A stretch of DNA of 41,847 nt from Thiomargarita sp. (GCA_022729575.1 DZAL01000032.1:1-41847), one strand, 5' to 3'; positions 17,014 to 25,838 are shown, counted from the first letter of the stretch. Notes: a model not told the origin generated them from the sequence alone. A program made the numbers and translations.

Positions 17014-18207
17014 ATGATCCTCAAAAACCTTAGAATCAAGAATTTTCGTCTGTTTGAAAACCTAGAATTTAAGAGACTTGGACGAATTAACTTACTGGTA
17101 GGCCGAAATAACGCCGGTAAAAGTACCGTGTTAGAAGCCTTGCGAATTTACGCTAAAGTAGGTTCTCCTGGATTATTGAAAGACTTGCTAAAGAACCATG
17201 ATGAAGTGGGTGGAGATAAGGGCCCATTTTGGTTTGAAGGTTTCTTTCCGGATGGTTCTTCCCCAAAGGAGGGAAAGACACCCATTTATATTGGTAACTT
17301 CGACGAGGATGATTACCTAACCATGAAATACACCCACTTCGTTTTGGAAGAACCTTCCACCGCCAACCATGGAGACCTGCTGGGTCGTCTTCTCCAACGC
17401 CGCCAAAAAATAGAGGTGGATTATCAAGATATTTCTAAATATGATAGTGTCAAGTCATCTTTGAAAATCGATGCCCGTAATAGTCGCTTGACTCAACCAC
17501 CAGTGCGCAACCAACTGGAGCCACCTGGTATCTTTCATGTGTGGGTTGATTACAGTTCTTTCTCTTTTGACGAACATGACTATGAAGTGGGTGATCGTTG
17601 GTTGAAAGAACATAAGGTAAGTCTTCCTTGTAGTTATGTGCCTACTGGTTTGATTTCCTCATCGGTATTAGCAGATGTATGGGATAAAATTCCTACACGC
17701 ACTGATATTGATCACCAACAAGTTATCGAGGCACTAAGACTTATCAACCCCGACTTAGAAGCGTTATCTTTCCAAAAAATTGGCGAAAATTCCTCTGATA
17801 GAGTACCTGTAGTGCGTATCGGAAAAGTCAAATCAGAACCTTTGAACCGATCAGGAGATGGCTTATCAAGGCTACTGCAATTGGTTTTGTCCATGATACA
17901 AGCCGAAGGAGGTTTTCTGCTCATAGATGAATTTGAAAATGGGCTACATTACAGCGTCCAACCGAGAGTTTGGCAGTTGCTTATGGAATTGGCCACTAAG
18001 TTAGACGTGCAAGTGTTTGCCACTACGCATAGCTGGGATTGTGTCACCGCTTTTCAAGAAGGAATTGCCCAATCAAATGAAACAGAGAGTATGTTATTTC
18101 ACTTGGGACGTAGTGCTTTGACCAGTGACCAAGGTAAAGTCGTAGCTACAGCATACGACAAAGAAGAATTAGAACTCGTCTCGCAAGTAAATTTAGAGGT
18201 GCGCTAA
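17014..18207 (+). CDS. OLD-type AAA family ATPase (tandem paralogue A)
   Basis: This 397-residue ATPase has an N-terminal LRIKNFRLFENLEF, Walker A GRNNAGKS at residues 30-37, a middle block YIGNFDEDDYLTMKYTHFVLEEPS, RSGDGLSRLLQLVLSMIQA, Walker B with D-loop FLLIDEFENGLHYSVQP and switch FATTHSWDC. It is nearly identical in length and strongly similar throughout to the ATPase at 18962. The leader sequences match as well (TTGGCAAATGATAA and GTGACAACTTATGAT). The stop overlaps the partner ATG by one base (TAATG). The duplicated leader suggests the cassette was copied as a unit. Confidence 0.85.
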   Translation: MILKNLRIKNFRLFENLEFKRLGRINLLVGRNNAGKSTVLEALRIYAKVGSPGLLKDLLKNHDEVGGDKGPFWFEGFFPDGSSPKEGKTPIYIGNFDEDDYLTMKYTHFVLEEPSTANHGDLLGRLLQRRQKIEVDYQDISKYDSVKSSLKIDARNSRLTQPPVRNQLEPPGIFHVWVDYSSFSFDEHDYEVGDRWLKEHKVSLPCSYVPTGLISSSVLADVWDKIPTRTDIDHQQVIEALRLINPDLEALSFQKIGENSSDRVPVVRIGKVKSEPLNRSGDGLSRLLQLVLSMIQAEGGFLLIDEFENGLHYSVQPRVWQLLMELATKLDVQVFATTHSWDCVTAFQEGIAQSNETESMLFHLGRSALTSDQGKVVATAYDKEELELVSQVNLEVR

Positions 18208-18869
18208 TGACTGAGAAAACTTCCATCCTATTGGTAGAGGGTGAAGGAGATGTGGATTTCTTTGAGGCCCTCTTAAGAAAATTACAACTCCTTGACCAGG
18301 TAAATATTACACCACCTAAAAGTTATGGATTGAGAACTAACACGGTTGGCCATTTTCCTAAGCTAATAGATTTGCTTATCAAGCAGGCAAGACAAGAAAA
18401 AGGTAACATACAACACCTTGGTATCGTGGCAGATGCTGATTATGTGAGTGGCGGTGGTTTTCAAACACGGTGGGAAACCTTAACAACAAAGTTGGCAGAG
18501 AATCAATATCGTATTCCTCGGAATTCGCCAAAACTGCCTTATTCGGGTAGCATATTTTCCCATCCCAATGGTTTACCGCCTATTGGGTTATGGTTGATGC
18601 CCAACCATCAAAGTGACGGCATGTTGGAAGATTTAATTGAACAAACGGTCTATGACAAGACGCTTCTCGCCGTTGCACAGGCTTGTATTGAAAAATTACC
18701 CAACCCATTATTTAGTCCTTACCATCATACAAAAGCGATGGTTTATACTTGGTTAGCATGGCAAAAAAGACCAGGGCAAACTTTGGACATCACCATCAAT
18801 GGAGATTTGATAAACCTAGATTCTGAGGAAATGCAAGCCTTTATTAAGTGGCTACGTGATGTATTCTAA
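18207..18869 (+). CDS. TOPRIM-fold DUF3226-like putative nuclease
   Basis: This 220-residue protein has LLVEGEGDVDFFE (Glu11) and LGIVADADYVS (Asp76, Asp78). The shared C-terminal blocks are complete: YSGSIFSHPNGLPPIGLWLM, then PNHQSDGMLEDLIEQTVY, then PYHHTKAMVYTWLAWQKRPG. It resembles the partner at 23693 more than its immediate neighbour at 20159, even though the two adjacent ATPases (17014, 18962) are near twins. Effectors and ATPases therefore seem to have been reshuffled or to have diverged at different rates. It is translationally coupled to the ATPase through a one-base overlap. Confidence 0.78.
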   Translation: MTEKTSILLVEGEGDVDFFEALLRKLQLLDQVNITPPKSYGLRTNTVGHFPKLIDLLIKQARQEKGNIQHLGIVADADYVSGGGFQTRWETLTTKLAENQYRIPRNSPKLPYSGSIFSHPNGLPPIGLWLMPNHQSDGMLEDLIEQTVYDKTLLAVAQACIEKLPNPLFSPYHHTKAMVYTWLAWQKRPGQTLDITINGDLINLDSEEMQAFIKWLRDVF

Positions 18870-18961
18870 TATAGAATAGGTTTAGGAAACCTACAAGACT
18901 GGTATATTTATTGCCGTTTCGCTAACTACCCCCTTGGCAAATGATAATCAAGTGACAACTT

Positions 18962-20155
18962 ATGATACTCAAAAACCTTAGAATCAAGAATTTTCGTCTA
19001 TTTAAAAACTTAGAATTTAACCACCTCGGACGGATTAACTTAGTGGTAGGCAGAAACAACGCGGGCAAAAGCACCGTGTTGGAAGCCTTGCGAATTTACG
19101 CGGCTGTAGGTTCTCCTAGATTATTGCAAGAGCTATTGAAAAGCCATAATGAAGCAGGCGCAAGTAAAGGTCGGTTTCGGTTTGAAAGTTTTTTTCCAGA
19201 CAATTTTTCTCCAACAGAAGAAGAAAAAGAACCTATTATTTATATTGGTAACATCGACCAGGATGATTACCTAACCATGAAGAACACTTACTTTGTGTTG
19301 GAAGAACCTTCTACTGCCGACTCTGGAGATGAAAAAAGTCTGCTTCGTCGTCTTCTCCAACGTCGCAAAATGGAAGTGGATTACCAAGACGTGTCTAAGT
19401 ACGATGGCGTTAGACAAGCCTTGAAAATCGAAGCCCGTAATAGTCGCCTAAATCAGGATATAGTGCGCAACCAACTTGACCCCCCAGGGATTTTCAACAT
19501 CTGGCTTGATTACCGTTCTTTCGACGAAGATGACTATGAAGTCGGTGATGACTGGTTAGCAGAACATAACGTGACGGTGCGCTATCGTCATGTACCTCCG
19601 GGATTATTGCTAGATGCCCCACTAAAGGCTATGTGGAATAAAATTTCGTTGACCTCTTATAGTAAGTATGTCATCGAAGCACTACAAATTATCGAGCCCA
19701 AAGTAGAAGCATTAGCCTTCATACCCACCAACACTTCTACTGAAGAAGTTCCTTTTGTCAATATCGGAAATGACCAACCGGTGCCACTGAGAAGCTTAGG
19801 AGATGGCATGTTAAGAATTCTACAAATAATATTATCCGTGATTAATGCCAAAGGAGGTTTTCTGTTCATAGATGAGTTTGAAAATGGGCTACATTACAGC
19901 ATCCAACTAAAAGTTTGGCAGTTGCTTATAGAGCTTGCTACTCAGTTGAATATACAAGTGTTTGCCACTACGCATGATTGGGATTGTATCAAATCATTGC
20001 AACAGGCTTCTGAGGAAGTTTCTGAACCAACAGAAGTTTTCCTATTTCGTTTGGGCCGTAGCATGGGTGTACGCGATAAAGGGCGCGTTATTGCGACTGA
20101 TTACGATAATCAAAAATTGAGAGCAATTACTCAAGCAGAACTAGAGGTACGATAA
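18962..20155 (+). CDS. OLD-type AAA family ATPase (tandem paralogue B)
   Basis: This 397-residue protein has Walker A GRNNAGKS at residues 30-37 and Walker B with D-loop FLFIDEFENGLHYSIQL. The post-Walker B switch reads ATTHDWDC: the histidine is kept but the usual serine is aspartate. The first fifty residues differ from the protein at 17014 at only a few positions, and divergence increases in the second half. It is preceded by a copy of the same leader sequence used by paralogue A. Its stop is 3 bases from the start of the partner. It looks like a tandem duplication followed by divergence in the C-terminal lobe, which may contact the effector. Confidence 0.85.
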   Translation: MILKNLRIKNFRLFKNLEFNHLGRINLVVGRNNAGKSTVLEALRIYAAVGSPRLLQELLKSHNEAGASKGRFRFESFFPDNFSPTEEEKEPIIYIGNIDQDDYLTMKNTYFVLEEPSTADSGDEKSLLRRLLQRRKMEVDYQDVSKYDGVRQALKIEARNSRLNQDIVRNQLDPPGIFNIWLDYRSFDEDDYEVGDDWLAEHNVTVRYRHVPPGLLLDAPLKAMWNKISLTSYSKYVIEALQIIEPKVEALAFIPTNTSTEEVPFVNIGNDQPVPLRSLGDGMLRILQIILSVINAKGGFLFIDEFENGLHYSIQLKVWQLLIELATQLNIQVFATTHDWDCIKSLQQASEEVSEPTEVFLFRLGRSMGVRDKGRVIATDYDNQKLRAITQAELEVR

Positions 20156-20158
20156 AAG

Positions 20159-20860
20159 ATGTCTAACAAAAAAATCTTGCTGGTCGAAGGTGAAGTGGAT
20201 AGATGTTTTATTCATTCCTTGTTGAAGGCTTACAACTTGCGGCTTGGGATCGAAGTCGAACCCAAAGGAGGAGTGGACAATTTACGTCGTTCTCTGCTTA
20301 ATCGTTCAGACTACATAGAAGAAATTCGTGACGGAAACATCAGTCGTTTCGGCATTGTTGCTGACGCCGATGCTCCCGCACAAGATGGTGCAGGCTTTGA
20401 CAATCGTTGGTTACAACTTATTCAGGATTTAACTCCAATCCTGAGCCATTTGGGAATAACTATTCCTACCACTAAGACTGTTAAACTTGGCGAAGTGTTT
20501 GCCAACACCGACGACTCCTTAAAAATAGGCTTGTGGCTCATGCCTAATCACGAACAAGATGGCTGTTTAGAAGATTTTGTTTTAGCCAGTGCGAAATGGG
20601 ATTCACCGTTATCGTCAAGTAATCCAAACAACCAGCACACGTTGAAACAATACGCGGATGATTGTTGGCAAGCACTAGACCAGAGAAAATTGAAATTATT
20701 TGCCGACTACTACCATTCCAAAGCGAGTGCTTACACTTGGTTAGCGTGGCAAACTAAGCCCACCCAATTTCTTAGTGGAGTCATTGATGCAGGCTTGTTA
20801 GACATGCAACATCCCTATGTTCTGGCTTTTAAGGACTGGATTGAGAGATGTTTCAAATAA
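20159..20860 (+). CDS. TOPRIM-fold DUF3226-like putative nuclease
   Basis: This 233-residue protein has LLVEGEVDRCFIH (Glu10) and FGIVADADAPAQDGAGF (Asp69, Asp71). The family blocks GLWLMPNHEQDGCLEDFV and YYHSKASAYTWLAWQ are present, the latter with serine for threonine. The middle region differs from the 18207 partner and lacks its YSGSIFSH segment. It starts with AAAAG before the ATG and nearly abuts its ATPase. A REP palindrome and the next ATPase gene follow within 70 bases. Confidence 0.78.
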   Translation: MSNKKILLVEGEVDRCFIHSLLKAYNLRLGIEVEPKGGVDNLRRSLLNRSDYIEEIRDGNISRFGIVADADAPAQDGAGFDNRWLQLIQDLTPILSHLGITIPTTKTVKLGEVFANTDDSLKIGLWLMPNHEQDGCLEDFVLASAKWDSPLSSSNPNNQHTLKQYADDCWQALDQRKLKLFADYYHSKASAYTWLAWQTKPTQFLSGVIDAGLLDMQHPYVLAFKDWIERCFK

Positions 20861-20889
20861 ATTCTTTGTCACTTGAAATAAATTTAGCT

Positions 20890-20914
20890 GGAGTCCAAAT
20901 CTTCAGATTTGGGA
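20890..20914 (+). repeat. REP palindrome, forward orientation, before an ATPase gene
   Basis: GGAG, then TCCAAATCT, TC, AGATTTGGG. It is the only member of this family within the prs-rplY insertion. It sits 15 bases upstream of the ATG chosen for the next gene, and reads as GVQIFRFG in the upstream extension of that open frame. Confidence 0.85.
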
Positions 20915-20928
20915 CGGATAACGGACTG

Positions 20929-21987
20929 ATGATGAATACTATAAACTTTCTTAAACTAGCCAATTATCGTAGCCTTGACGTGCTAGAGTTGCACGATATT
21001 CAGCCTTTCTCGGTCTTTGCAGGCTCTAATGGATCGGGCAAAAGTAACTTCTTTGATGCCTTGGAATTTGTCAGTTTGGCGACTCGATTTGATGGGGAAG
21101 AAGCTTTAAAGCAACATGGAGGATTTGAAAATATCCAATGTGTCAATCGTCATGGCGAAGAAGCTACTGTGTTTGAATTTAAAATTCAAGCCACTTTACT
21201 AGATATACAATATCAATTTAAACTGAAGTTAGATGAATCGAAAGAAATGCAAGAAACGGTGAAAAGCAAAAATTTAAACAATTTAAATTTGTCAGCCGAC
21301 ACGACCGGGGCTTCTTCTCTTCTTAAAATTATAGAAAAGTTTTTTGATGTGAAAAACACCAAGGACTTCCTTGATATTCGACTCTACCGAATAGAACCCA
21401 GAAGCAGTCTCCAAAATTACAGGTCAAGTCAAGACCCTTCGAAATTACACCACGATGGGCACAACCTGCCCGCAGTGTTAAGCCGGTTAGAAAAAGATGA
21501 TGACATTCGCGAAACCATTATAGACTGGCTAGAATTGATAGTACCCGGTTTAGAAACCGTGCAAACTCAAACGGAGAGATTAACCGGAACTACCGCGTTA
21601 GCTTTTAAAGAAGCGGGCCGAGATAAATGGTTTCCAGCCCATTTCATTTCTGAAGGCACCATTTACTTACTCAGTTTATTAGTGGCCATTCTTGACCGTC
21701 CGCCCGTGGGACTCACTTTAATTGAAGAACCAGAACGCGGCTTACATCCCAAAGCGATTATCCAATTAGTGCAAACCTTTCGGGAACGGGCGACACTAGA
21801 AAGCCCGATTTGGGTAACGACTCATAATGAATCGGTCATCAGGTGCTTAAAAAATAACGAATTGTGGTTAGTAGATAAAAAAGCGGGAGTGACGCAAATG
21901 AAACCGGTACGGGAATATGATGCTTCACACCTCCCGTTAGACCAAGCCTGGTTATGCAATGCACTTAATGGAGGACTACCGTGGTGA
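20929..21987 (+). CDS. AAA family ATPase (RecF/AAA_21-like)
   Basis: The sequence MMNTINFLKLANYRSLDVLEL starts a RecF-like ATPase of about 352 residues. Walker A is GSNGSGKS at residues 32-39. The Walker B region reads TLIEEPERGLHPKAI, with Glu-Glu where most members have Asp-Glu, and the switch is WVTTHNESVI. The open frame extends 27 codons upstream, but that part encodes the REP palindrome at 20890-20914 and overlaps the previous gene, so I chose the ATG pair at 20929/20932. It belongs to a different subgroup from the FRLF-type ATPases around it. The partner gene overlaps its end by 7 bases. Confidence 0.8.
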   Translation: MMNTINFLKLANYRSLDVLELHDIQPFSVFAGSNGSGKSNFFDALEFVSLATRFDGEEALKQHGGFENIQCVNRHGEEATVFEFKIQATLLDIQYQFKLKLDESKEMQETVKSKNLNNLNLSADTTGASSLLKIIEKFFDVKNTKDFLDIRLYRIEPRSSLQNYRSSQDPSKLHHDGHNLPAVLSRLEKDDDIRETIIDWLELIVPGLETVQTQTERLTGTTALAFKEAGRDKWFPAHFISEGTIYLLSLLVAILDRPPVGLTLIEEPERGLHPKAIIQLVQTFRERATLESPIWVTTHNESVIRCLKNNELWLVDKKAGVTQMKPVREYDASHLPLDQAWLCNALNGGLPW

Positions 21988-22565
21988 GAATTGGTTTTGT
22001 AGTGGAAGGTGACGGTGAGAAATTGCTGATAGAGTCGGCAAACTTTAGGAACTGGGCGACACAACAGGGTCTTGAGATTTGTGACCCCGTAATTAATGCG
22101 TGTGGTGGTGGCAATTTGTGCTCTAAACAAATTGATGTTTATATAACACAATGTCTTAACCAAGCAAAACCTGATAAGATTGTGGTACTCACCGATTTAG
22201 AATGTGATCCATGTGTCACCGCGGTGAAGCGACGTATCGGTAATCAAGGCGTCGCCAAAGTATTTGTGGCCAAAAAGGCTGTAGAAGCGTGGTTTCTGGC
22301 TGACACTCAAGCCATAAATAAGTGGCTAGGTCAGACCGATTTCGTAGAGGCTAATCCTGAACTTACACTAGAGATGCCTTGGCAACGTTTGAAACAAATT
22401 GTTCACGAATTAGAACAACAAGGCATTAAAGTACGAGGTCCTGGCGACAAATTGCCCTTTACCAAAAAAATGCTCAAACACTATGGCTTTTCCATAGAAC
22501 GGGCGGCCAACCATCCTCATGGTGCTAGTGCTAAGTATTTTTTAGAGAAATTACCAAATATTTGA
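21981..22565 (+). CDS. DUF4276-like (TOPRIM-related) protein
   Basis: This 194-residue protein begins IGFVVEGDGEKLLIE (Glu9). The second acidic site is VVLTDLECDPC (Asp72, Glu74), an Asp-x-Glu instead of Asp-x-Asp. The block VAKKAVEAWFLADTQAINKWL and the C-terminal HPHGASAKYFLEKL match what I know of the DUF4276 family, which is commonly encoded beside AAA ATPases. The GTG start is preceded by GGAGG (21970-21974) at a six-base distance, and the gene overlaps the ATPase by 7 bases. The family name is moderately certain and the activity is unknown. Confidence 0.72.
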   Translation: MVRIGFVVEGDGEKLLIESANFRNWATQQGLEICDPVINACGGGNLCSKQIDVYITQCLNQAKPDKIVVLTDLECDPCVTAVKRRIGNQGVAKVFVAKKAVEAWFLADTQAINKWLGQTDFVEANPELTLEMPWQRLKQIVHELEQQGIKVRGPGDKLPFTKKMLKHYGFSIERAANHPHGASAKYFLEKLPNI

Positions 22566-22580
22566 CTAAGAGATTTATTT

Positions 22581-23696
22581 ATGCTAAACTCCCTATATAT
22601 TAAAAACTTTCGTCTCTTCCAAGAATTGCAAATTGAACGATTGGGACGAATCAATTTATTTGTTGGAAAAAATAATTTAGGTAAAAGTTGCTTATTGGAA
22701 GCACTGCGTATCTATGCGGAAAATGCTTCACCTAAAGTTCTGGCGGAACTGATTTTGGAACGCGGCGAAAACTGGGAATTCGAGATGCGACAATATCATA
22801 ATCATTCTCTACCAGACAGTGACAACCCACTGCGTTATCTATTTTATGGCTACCACTTTCCACAATTAGGAGAAGAGGGTATAGAGATTGGTCCGGTCCA
22901 ACCTATTCAAGAACGCTTAAAACTTCGCCTTCAGACCTACCAAATGATTGAAACGAAAGAGGGACAACGTTTTACTCGAATTGACCAACCACACCAGTCC
23001 ACTCCTCCATTGGAGGAGACTGAATCAGTCATCGAAATTGAGGAAAACGGAGAAATCAAATCGCTAATCCGTCTAAACAAAGACCTAAAAACGTATCTAA
23101 CCAAACGTCATCAGACCAGACTGAATGTTCAAAGGGTGCCCACTCAGCCCCTGACTCCTGACAAAGTCGCGGTGTTATGGGATAATATCAATGTACAACC
23201 GACTTTAAGAAAAACCGTATTTCAAGGGTTGCAACTGATTGATGAAAAAATTCAAGAACTGGTCTTAGTGGGACGAAACGGGAATATTACGCCTATTTTG
23301 ATTTATAATGACCACGACCAACGGCTACCGCTATCAAGTTTGGGCGATGGGATGACTCATTTATTTCATATCCTTCTCGCACTTTTGAACGCCCGTGATG
23401 GTTTATTACTCATTGACGAATTTGAAAATGGCCTACATTACACGGTGCAACCGCCCCTGTGGAACTTAATTTTCAAGTTGGCCAACGAATTAAATGTACA
23501 AGTGTTTGCCACCACTCATAGTTGGGATGGCGTGACGGCCTTTGAACAAGCCGCGCAACATAGCGATGAAGAGGTCATGTTATTTCGTCTGGGGCGCAGT
23601 GTCCGGAAAAGTGATAACGGTAAAGTCATTGCCATAGATTATGCTTACGGAAAACTCCAGGCTGTGACTGAAGCCAAATTGGAGGTACGCGGATGA
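22581..23696 (+). CDS. OLD-type AAA family ATPase
   Basis: This 371-residue member of the FRLF group has LYIKNFRLFQELQIERLGRINLFVG, a variant Walker A GKNNLGKS (Leu for Ala), LGDGMTHLFHILLALLNA, Walker B with D-loop LLLIDEFENGLHYTVQP and switch FATTHSWDG. It is shorter than the 17014/18962 pair, mainly in the central domain, where the YIGN and EEPST blocks are replaced by LRYLFYGYHFPQLG. It ends with an ATGA overlap (4 bases) onto the partner gene. This is the last cassette before rplY. Confidence 0.83.
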   Translation: MLNSLYIKNFRLFQELQIERLGRINLFVGKNNLGKSCLLEALRIYAENASPKVLAELILERGENWEFEMRQYHNHSLPDSDNPLRYLFYGYHFPQLGEEGIEIGPVQPIQERLKLRLQTYQMIETKEGQRFTRIDQPHQSTPPLEETESVIEIEENGEIKSLIRLNKDLKTYLTKRHQTRLNVQRVPTQPLTPDKVAVLWDNINVQPTLRKTVFQGLQLIDEKIQELVLVGRNGNITPILIYNDHDQRLPLSSLGDGMTHLFHILLALLNARDGLLLIDEFENGLHYTVQPPLWNLIFKLANELNVQVFATTHSWDGVTAFEQAAQHSDEEVMLFRLGRSVRKSDNGKVIAIDYAYGKLQAVTEAKLEVRG

Positions 23697-24331
23697 ATAG
23701 TTCTAAGTTAATCGTGGAAGGACAAACCGATACACTGTTTTTTGAAGCGTTGATACAAAAAGAAAAATTATCCGTCAAAATTGAACCACACCATGGTATT
23801 ACCAAGATTCCCGACTTATTAACAGCTTATTTTGATGATTTGCAAGATGGTGCTATCCAGCGATTAGGTATTGTGGCGGATGCCGACCACACGACACCTA
23901 AGGGCCAGGGTGGCTTTAATAAACGTTGGCAATTGTTGACTAAACCACTGAGGGAGATGGGGTATGAAATAAGTGCCCCACCTTCACAAAAATATGCGGG
24001 CAGCATTTTTACCCATACCGAAGGATTGCCTCTCGTTGGTTTATGGTTGATGCCCGACCATCAAAGTGACGGCATGTTGGAAGATTTAATCAAGCAAACG
24101 GTTTATGGAGACCAACAACTTACTCTCTTACAAACGGCCACCACTTGTCTTGAGCAATTACCTGTCACTTTGTTCCAGCCGTATCATCATACCAAAGCGA
24201 CTATTTACAGTTGGTTAGCCTGGCAAACCAGACCAGGACAAGCGTTGGTCAGTACGATTAATGCCGATTTGATAAACCTGCACTCTCAGGAAATGCAAGC
24301 CTTTATTAAATGGCTACGTGACTTATTTTAA
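23693..24331 (+). CDS. TOPRIM-fold DUF3226-like putative nuclease
   Basis: This 212-residue protein has LIVEGQTDTLFFE (Glu9) and LGIVADADHTT (Asp63, Asp65), then the full set of C-terminal blocks: YAGSIFTHTEGLPLVGLWLM, then PDHQSDGMLEDLIKQTVY, then PYHHTKATIYSWLAWQTRPG. Its end (SQEMQAFIKWLRDLF) is almost the same as that of the protein at 18207, so these two are close paralogues carried by different ATPases. GGAGG lies 7 bases before the ATG, inside the ATPase gene. Confidence 0.78.
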   Translation: MNSSKLIVEGQTDTLFFEALIQKEKLSVKIEPHHGITKIPDLLTAYFDDLQDGAIQRLGIVADADHTTPKGQGGFNKRWQLLTKPLREMGYEISAPPSQKYAGSIFTHTEGLPLVGLWLMPDHQSDGMLEDLIKQTVYGDQQLTLLQTATTCLEQLPVTLFQPYHHTKATIYSWLAWQTRPGQALVSTINADLINLHSQEMQAFIKWLRDLF

Positions 24332-24481
24332 TAAACCTTTTGAATGTCATAAACTTACAACCAGGTAAAAACATTTTTGCTTGAGGTATTTACAGAATTG
24401 GAACGATGGTAGTAAACTGATTACCATCGACTCAATCGCTTCTGGTCGCGGAAGCAAATTTATCGTTGTTATCTTTTAACC

Positions 24482-24496
24482 TTCCCCGCCGGGGAA
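24482..24496 (+). promoter_or_regulatory. Small GC hairpin in the rplY leader
   Basis: TTCCCC and GGGGAA flank GCC, 27 bases upstream of the rplY start. It lies between the last cassette and the returning core genes. It may affect rplY expression, but no known leader motif is recognisable. Confidence 0.35.
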
Positions 24497-24522
24497 TAAC
24501 TTTACTTTGGAGAATCGACACT

Positions 24523-25167
24523 ATGGAATTTACCTTAACTGCCCAACCACGTCACGAACTAGGAAAAGGTGCGAGCCGCCGTCTGCGTCGTCAAGGAGCC
24601 GTCCCTGCGATCATTTATGGTGCTGGCAAAGAGCCACAACCAGTTACTTTAAATCAAAACGAATTGCTCAGAAACTTACAACATGAAGCATTCTATTCCC
24701 ATATATTGACCATCAATCTGAATGGTCAACACGAGAAAGCAGTCCTGAAAGATTTGCAACGACACCCCTACCGTCCCACCCTCGTACATGTAGATTTACT
24801 ACGAACCAGTGAAACCGAAAAACTGGCGATTCACATTCCTCTGCACTTCCTCAATGAAGAGAAATGTGTGGGAGTCAAACAAGGAGGTGGAGTGGTTTCT
24901 CGACACCTCATCGAAGTGGAAATTCGTTGCTTACCCAAGGACTTACCAGAATTTATCGAAATTGATTTGAGCCAAGTGCAGTTAAACCAAATTGTTCACT
25001 TGTCGGATTTGGTCTTGTCCCCTGGCGTAGAAATTGTGGCGCTGGGCCATGGCCATGGTCCTGAATATAACCTACCAGTAGCCTCGGTCCATTTACCACG
25101 GGCCGCTCAGGTAGAAGAAACGATTGAAGCAGCCGCTACCGCCACCCCCGTGACTCCCGCTGCTTAA
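24523..25167 (+). CDS. rplY: Large ribosomal subunit protein bL25 (general stress protein Ctc form)
   Basis: This protein binds 5S rRNA in the large ribosomal subunit. The start MEFTLTAQPRHELGKGASRRLRRQGAVPAIIYG is diagnostic of L25. At 214 residues it is the long TL5/Ctc form: an N-terminal 5S-binding domain (about 1-95) and a second beta domain (about 96-190, including FLNEEKCVGVKQGG and LPEFIEIDLSQ). The C-terminus is alanine/threonine-rich. The ATG at 24523 has GGAGA 9 bases upstream; the longer frame from 24466 adds 19 non-native residues. It normally follows prs directly in this gene neighbourhood. Confidence 0.95.
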   Translation: MEFTLTAQPRHELGKGASRRLRRQGAVPAIIYGAGKEPQPVTLNQNELLRNLQHEAFYSHILTINLNGQHEKAVLKDLQRHPYRPTLVHVDLLRTSETEKLAIHIPLHFLNEEKCVGVKQGGGVVSRHLIEVEIRCLPKDLPEFIEIDLSQVQLNQIVHLSDLVLSPGVEIVALGHGHGPEYNLPVASVHLPRAAQVEETIEAAATATPVTPAA

Positions 25168-25202
25168 TCCACCTTTCATAATTAACCAAAAAGTTATTTA
25201 GC

Positions 25203-25838
25203 GTGTCTATTACGCTCCTAGTGGGCCTGGGTAACCCAGGCCCTCGTTACTCAGAAACCCGCCACAATGCCGGCTTCTGGGTAGTGGAACAACTGGCTCA
25301 CCGTTACCAAGGACAATTTCGCCAAGAAGCCAAATTTTTTGGCGAAGTTTGTCGTATCGAAGTCAATCTCACTACCCCGGCTCGCACTCGCCACCAGGAT
25401 AGTATCAGTGGTGTCATCAGTAGCCACTCTTGTTGGCTACTCAAACCAAATACGTATATGAATCGTAGTGGCCAAGCGGTTGCCGCTTTGGCTAATTACT
25501 ATAAAATTCCGCTGGAGCAAATTTTAGTCATCCATGATGAATTGGATTTTCCGCCCGGCACGATTCGGCTGAAACCCGGAGGAGGAGATGGCAAACATAA
25601 TGGTCTAAAAGATATTATTGCTCAATTGGGAAATAATGGATTTTTGCGTTTGCGCGTAGGTATTGGACATCCAGGCAAAGGCGGCGATGTCACCGCGCAT
25701 GTTCTTAATGCCCCCATGCTGGAAGAAAAAATTAGCATTGAAGCCGCGATAAGTGGAGCCTTGGAAGTGATTCCGTGGCTAATCACTGGGGAGGTTGAGA
25801 AGGCGACGCATCAATTGCACAGTCAGAAACGTGAATGA
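25203..25838 (+). CDS. pth: Peptidyl-tRNA hydrolase
   Basis: This enzyme hydrolyses the ester bond of peptidyl-tRNA released from stalled ribosomes. Family motifs are intact: LLVGLGNPG with Asn11, TRHNAG with catalytic His21, KPNTYMNRSGQAV, HDELDFPPG and HNGLKDIIAQLGNNGFLRLRVGIGHPG. At 211 residues it is somewhat longer than E. coli Pth (194), with most of the extra length in a segment around residues 60-78 (NLTTPARTRHQDSISGVISS) that E. coli lacks. The start is GTG and the ribosome site is not obvious. It follows rplY by 35 bases, as in related genomes. Confidence 0.95.
   Translation: MSITLLVGLGNPGPRYSETRHNAGFWVVEQLAHRYQGQFRQEAKFFGEVCRIEVNLTTPARTRHQDSISGVISSHSCWLLKPNTYMNRSGQAVAALANYYKIPLEQILVIHDELDFPPGTIRLKPGGGDGKHNGLKDIIAQLGNNGFLRLRVGIGHPGKGGDVTAHVLNAPMLEEKISIEAAISGALEVIPWLITGEVEKATHQLHSQKRE

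Noticed and set aside
12906-24331. Prophage or integrative element between prs and rplY, suggested by the nearby tRNA gene
   Set aside because: There is no integrase, no phage structural gene and no second copy of the tRNA 3' end. The inserted DNA is only ATPase/partner cassettes.
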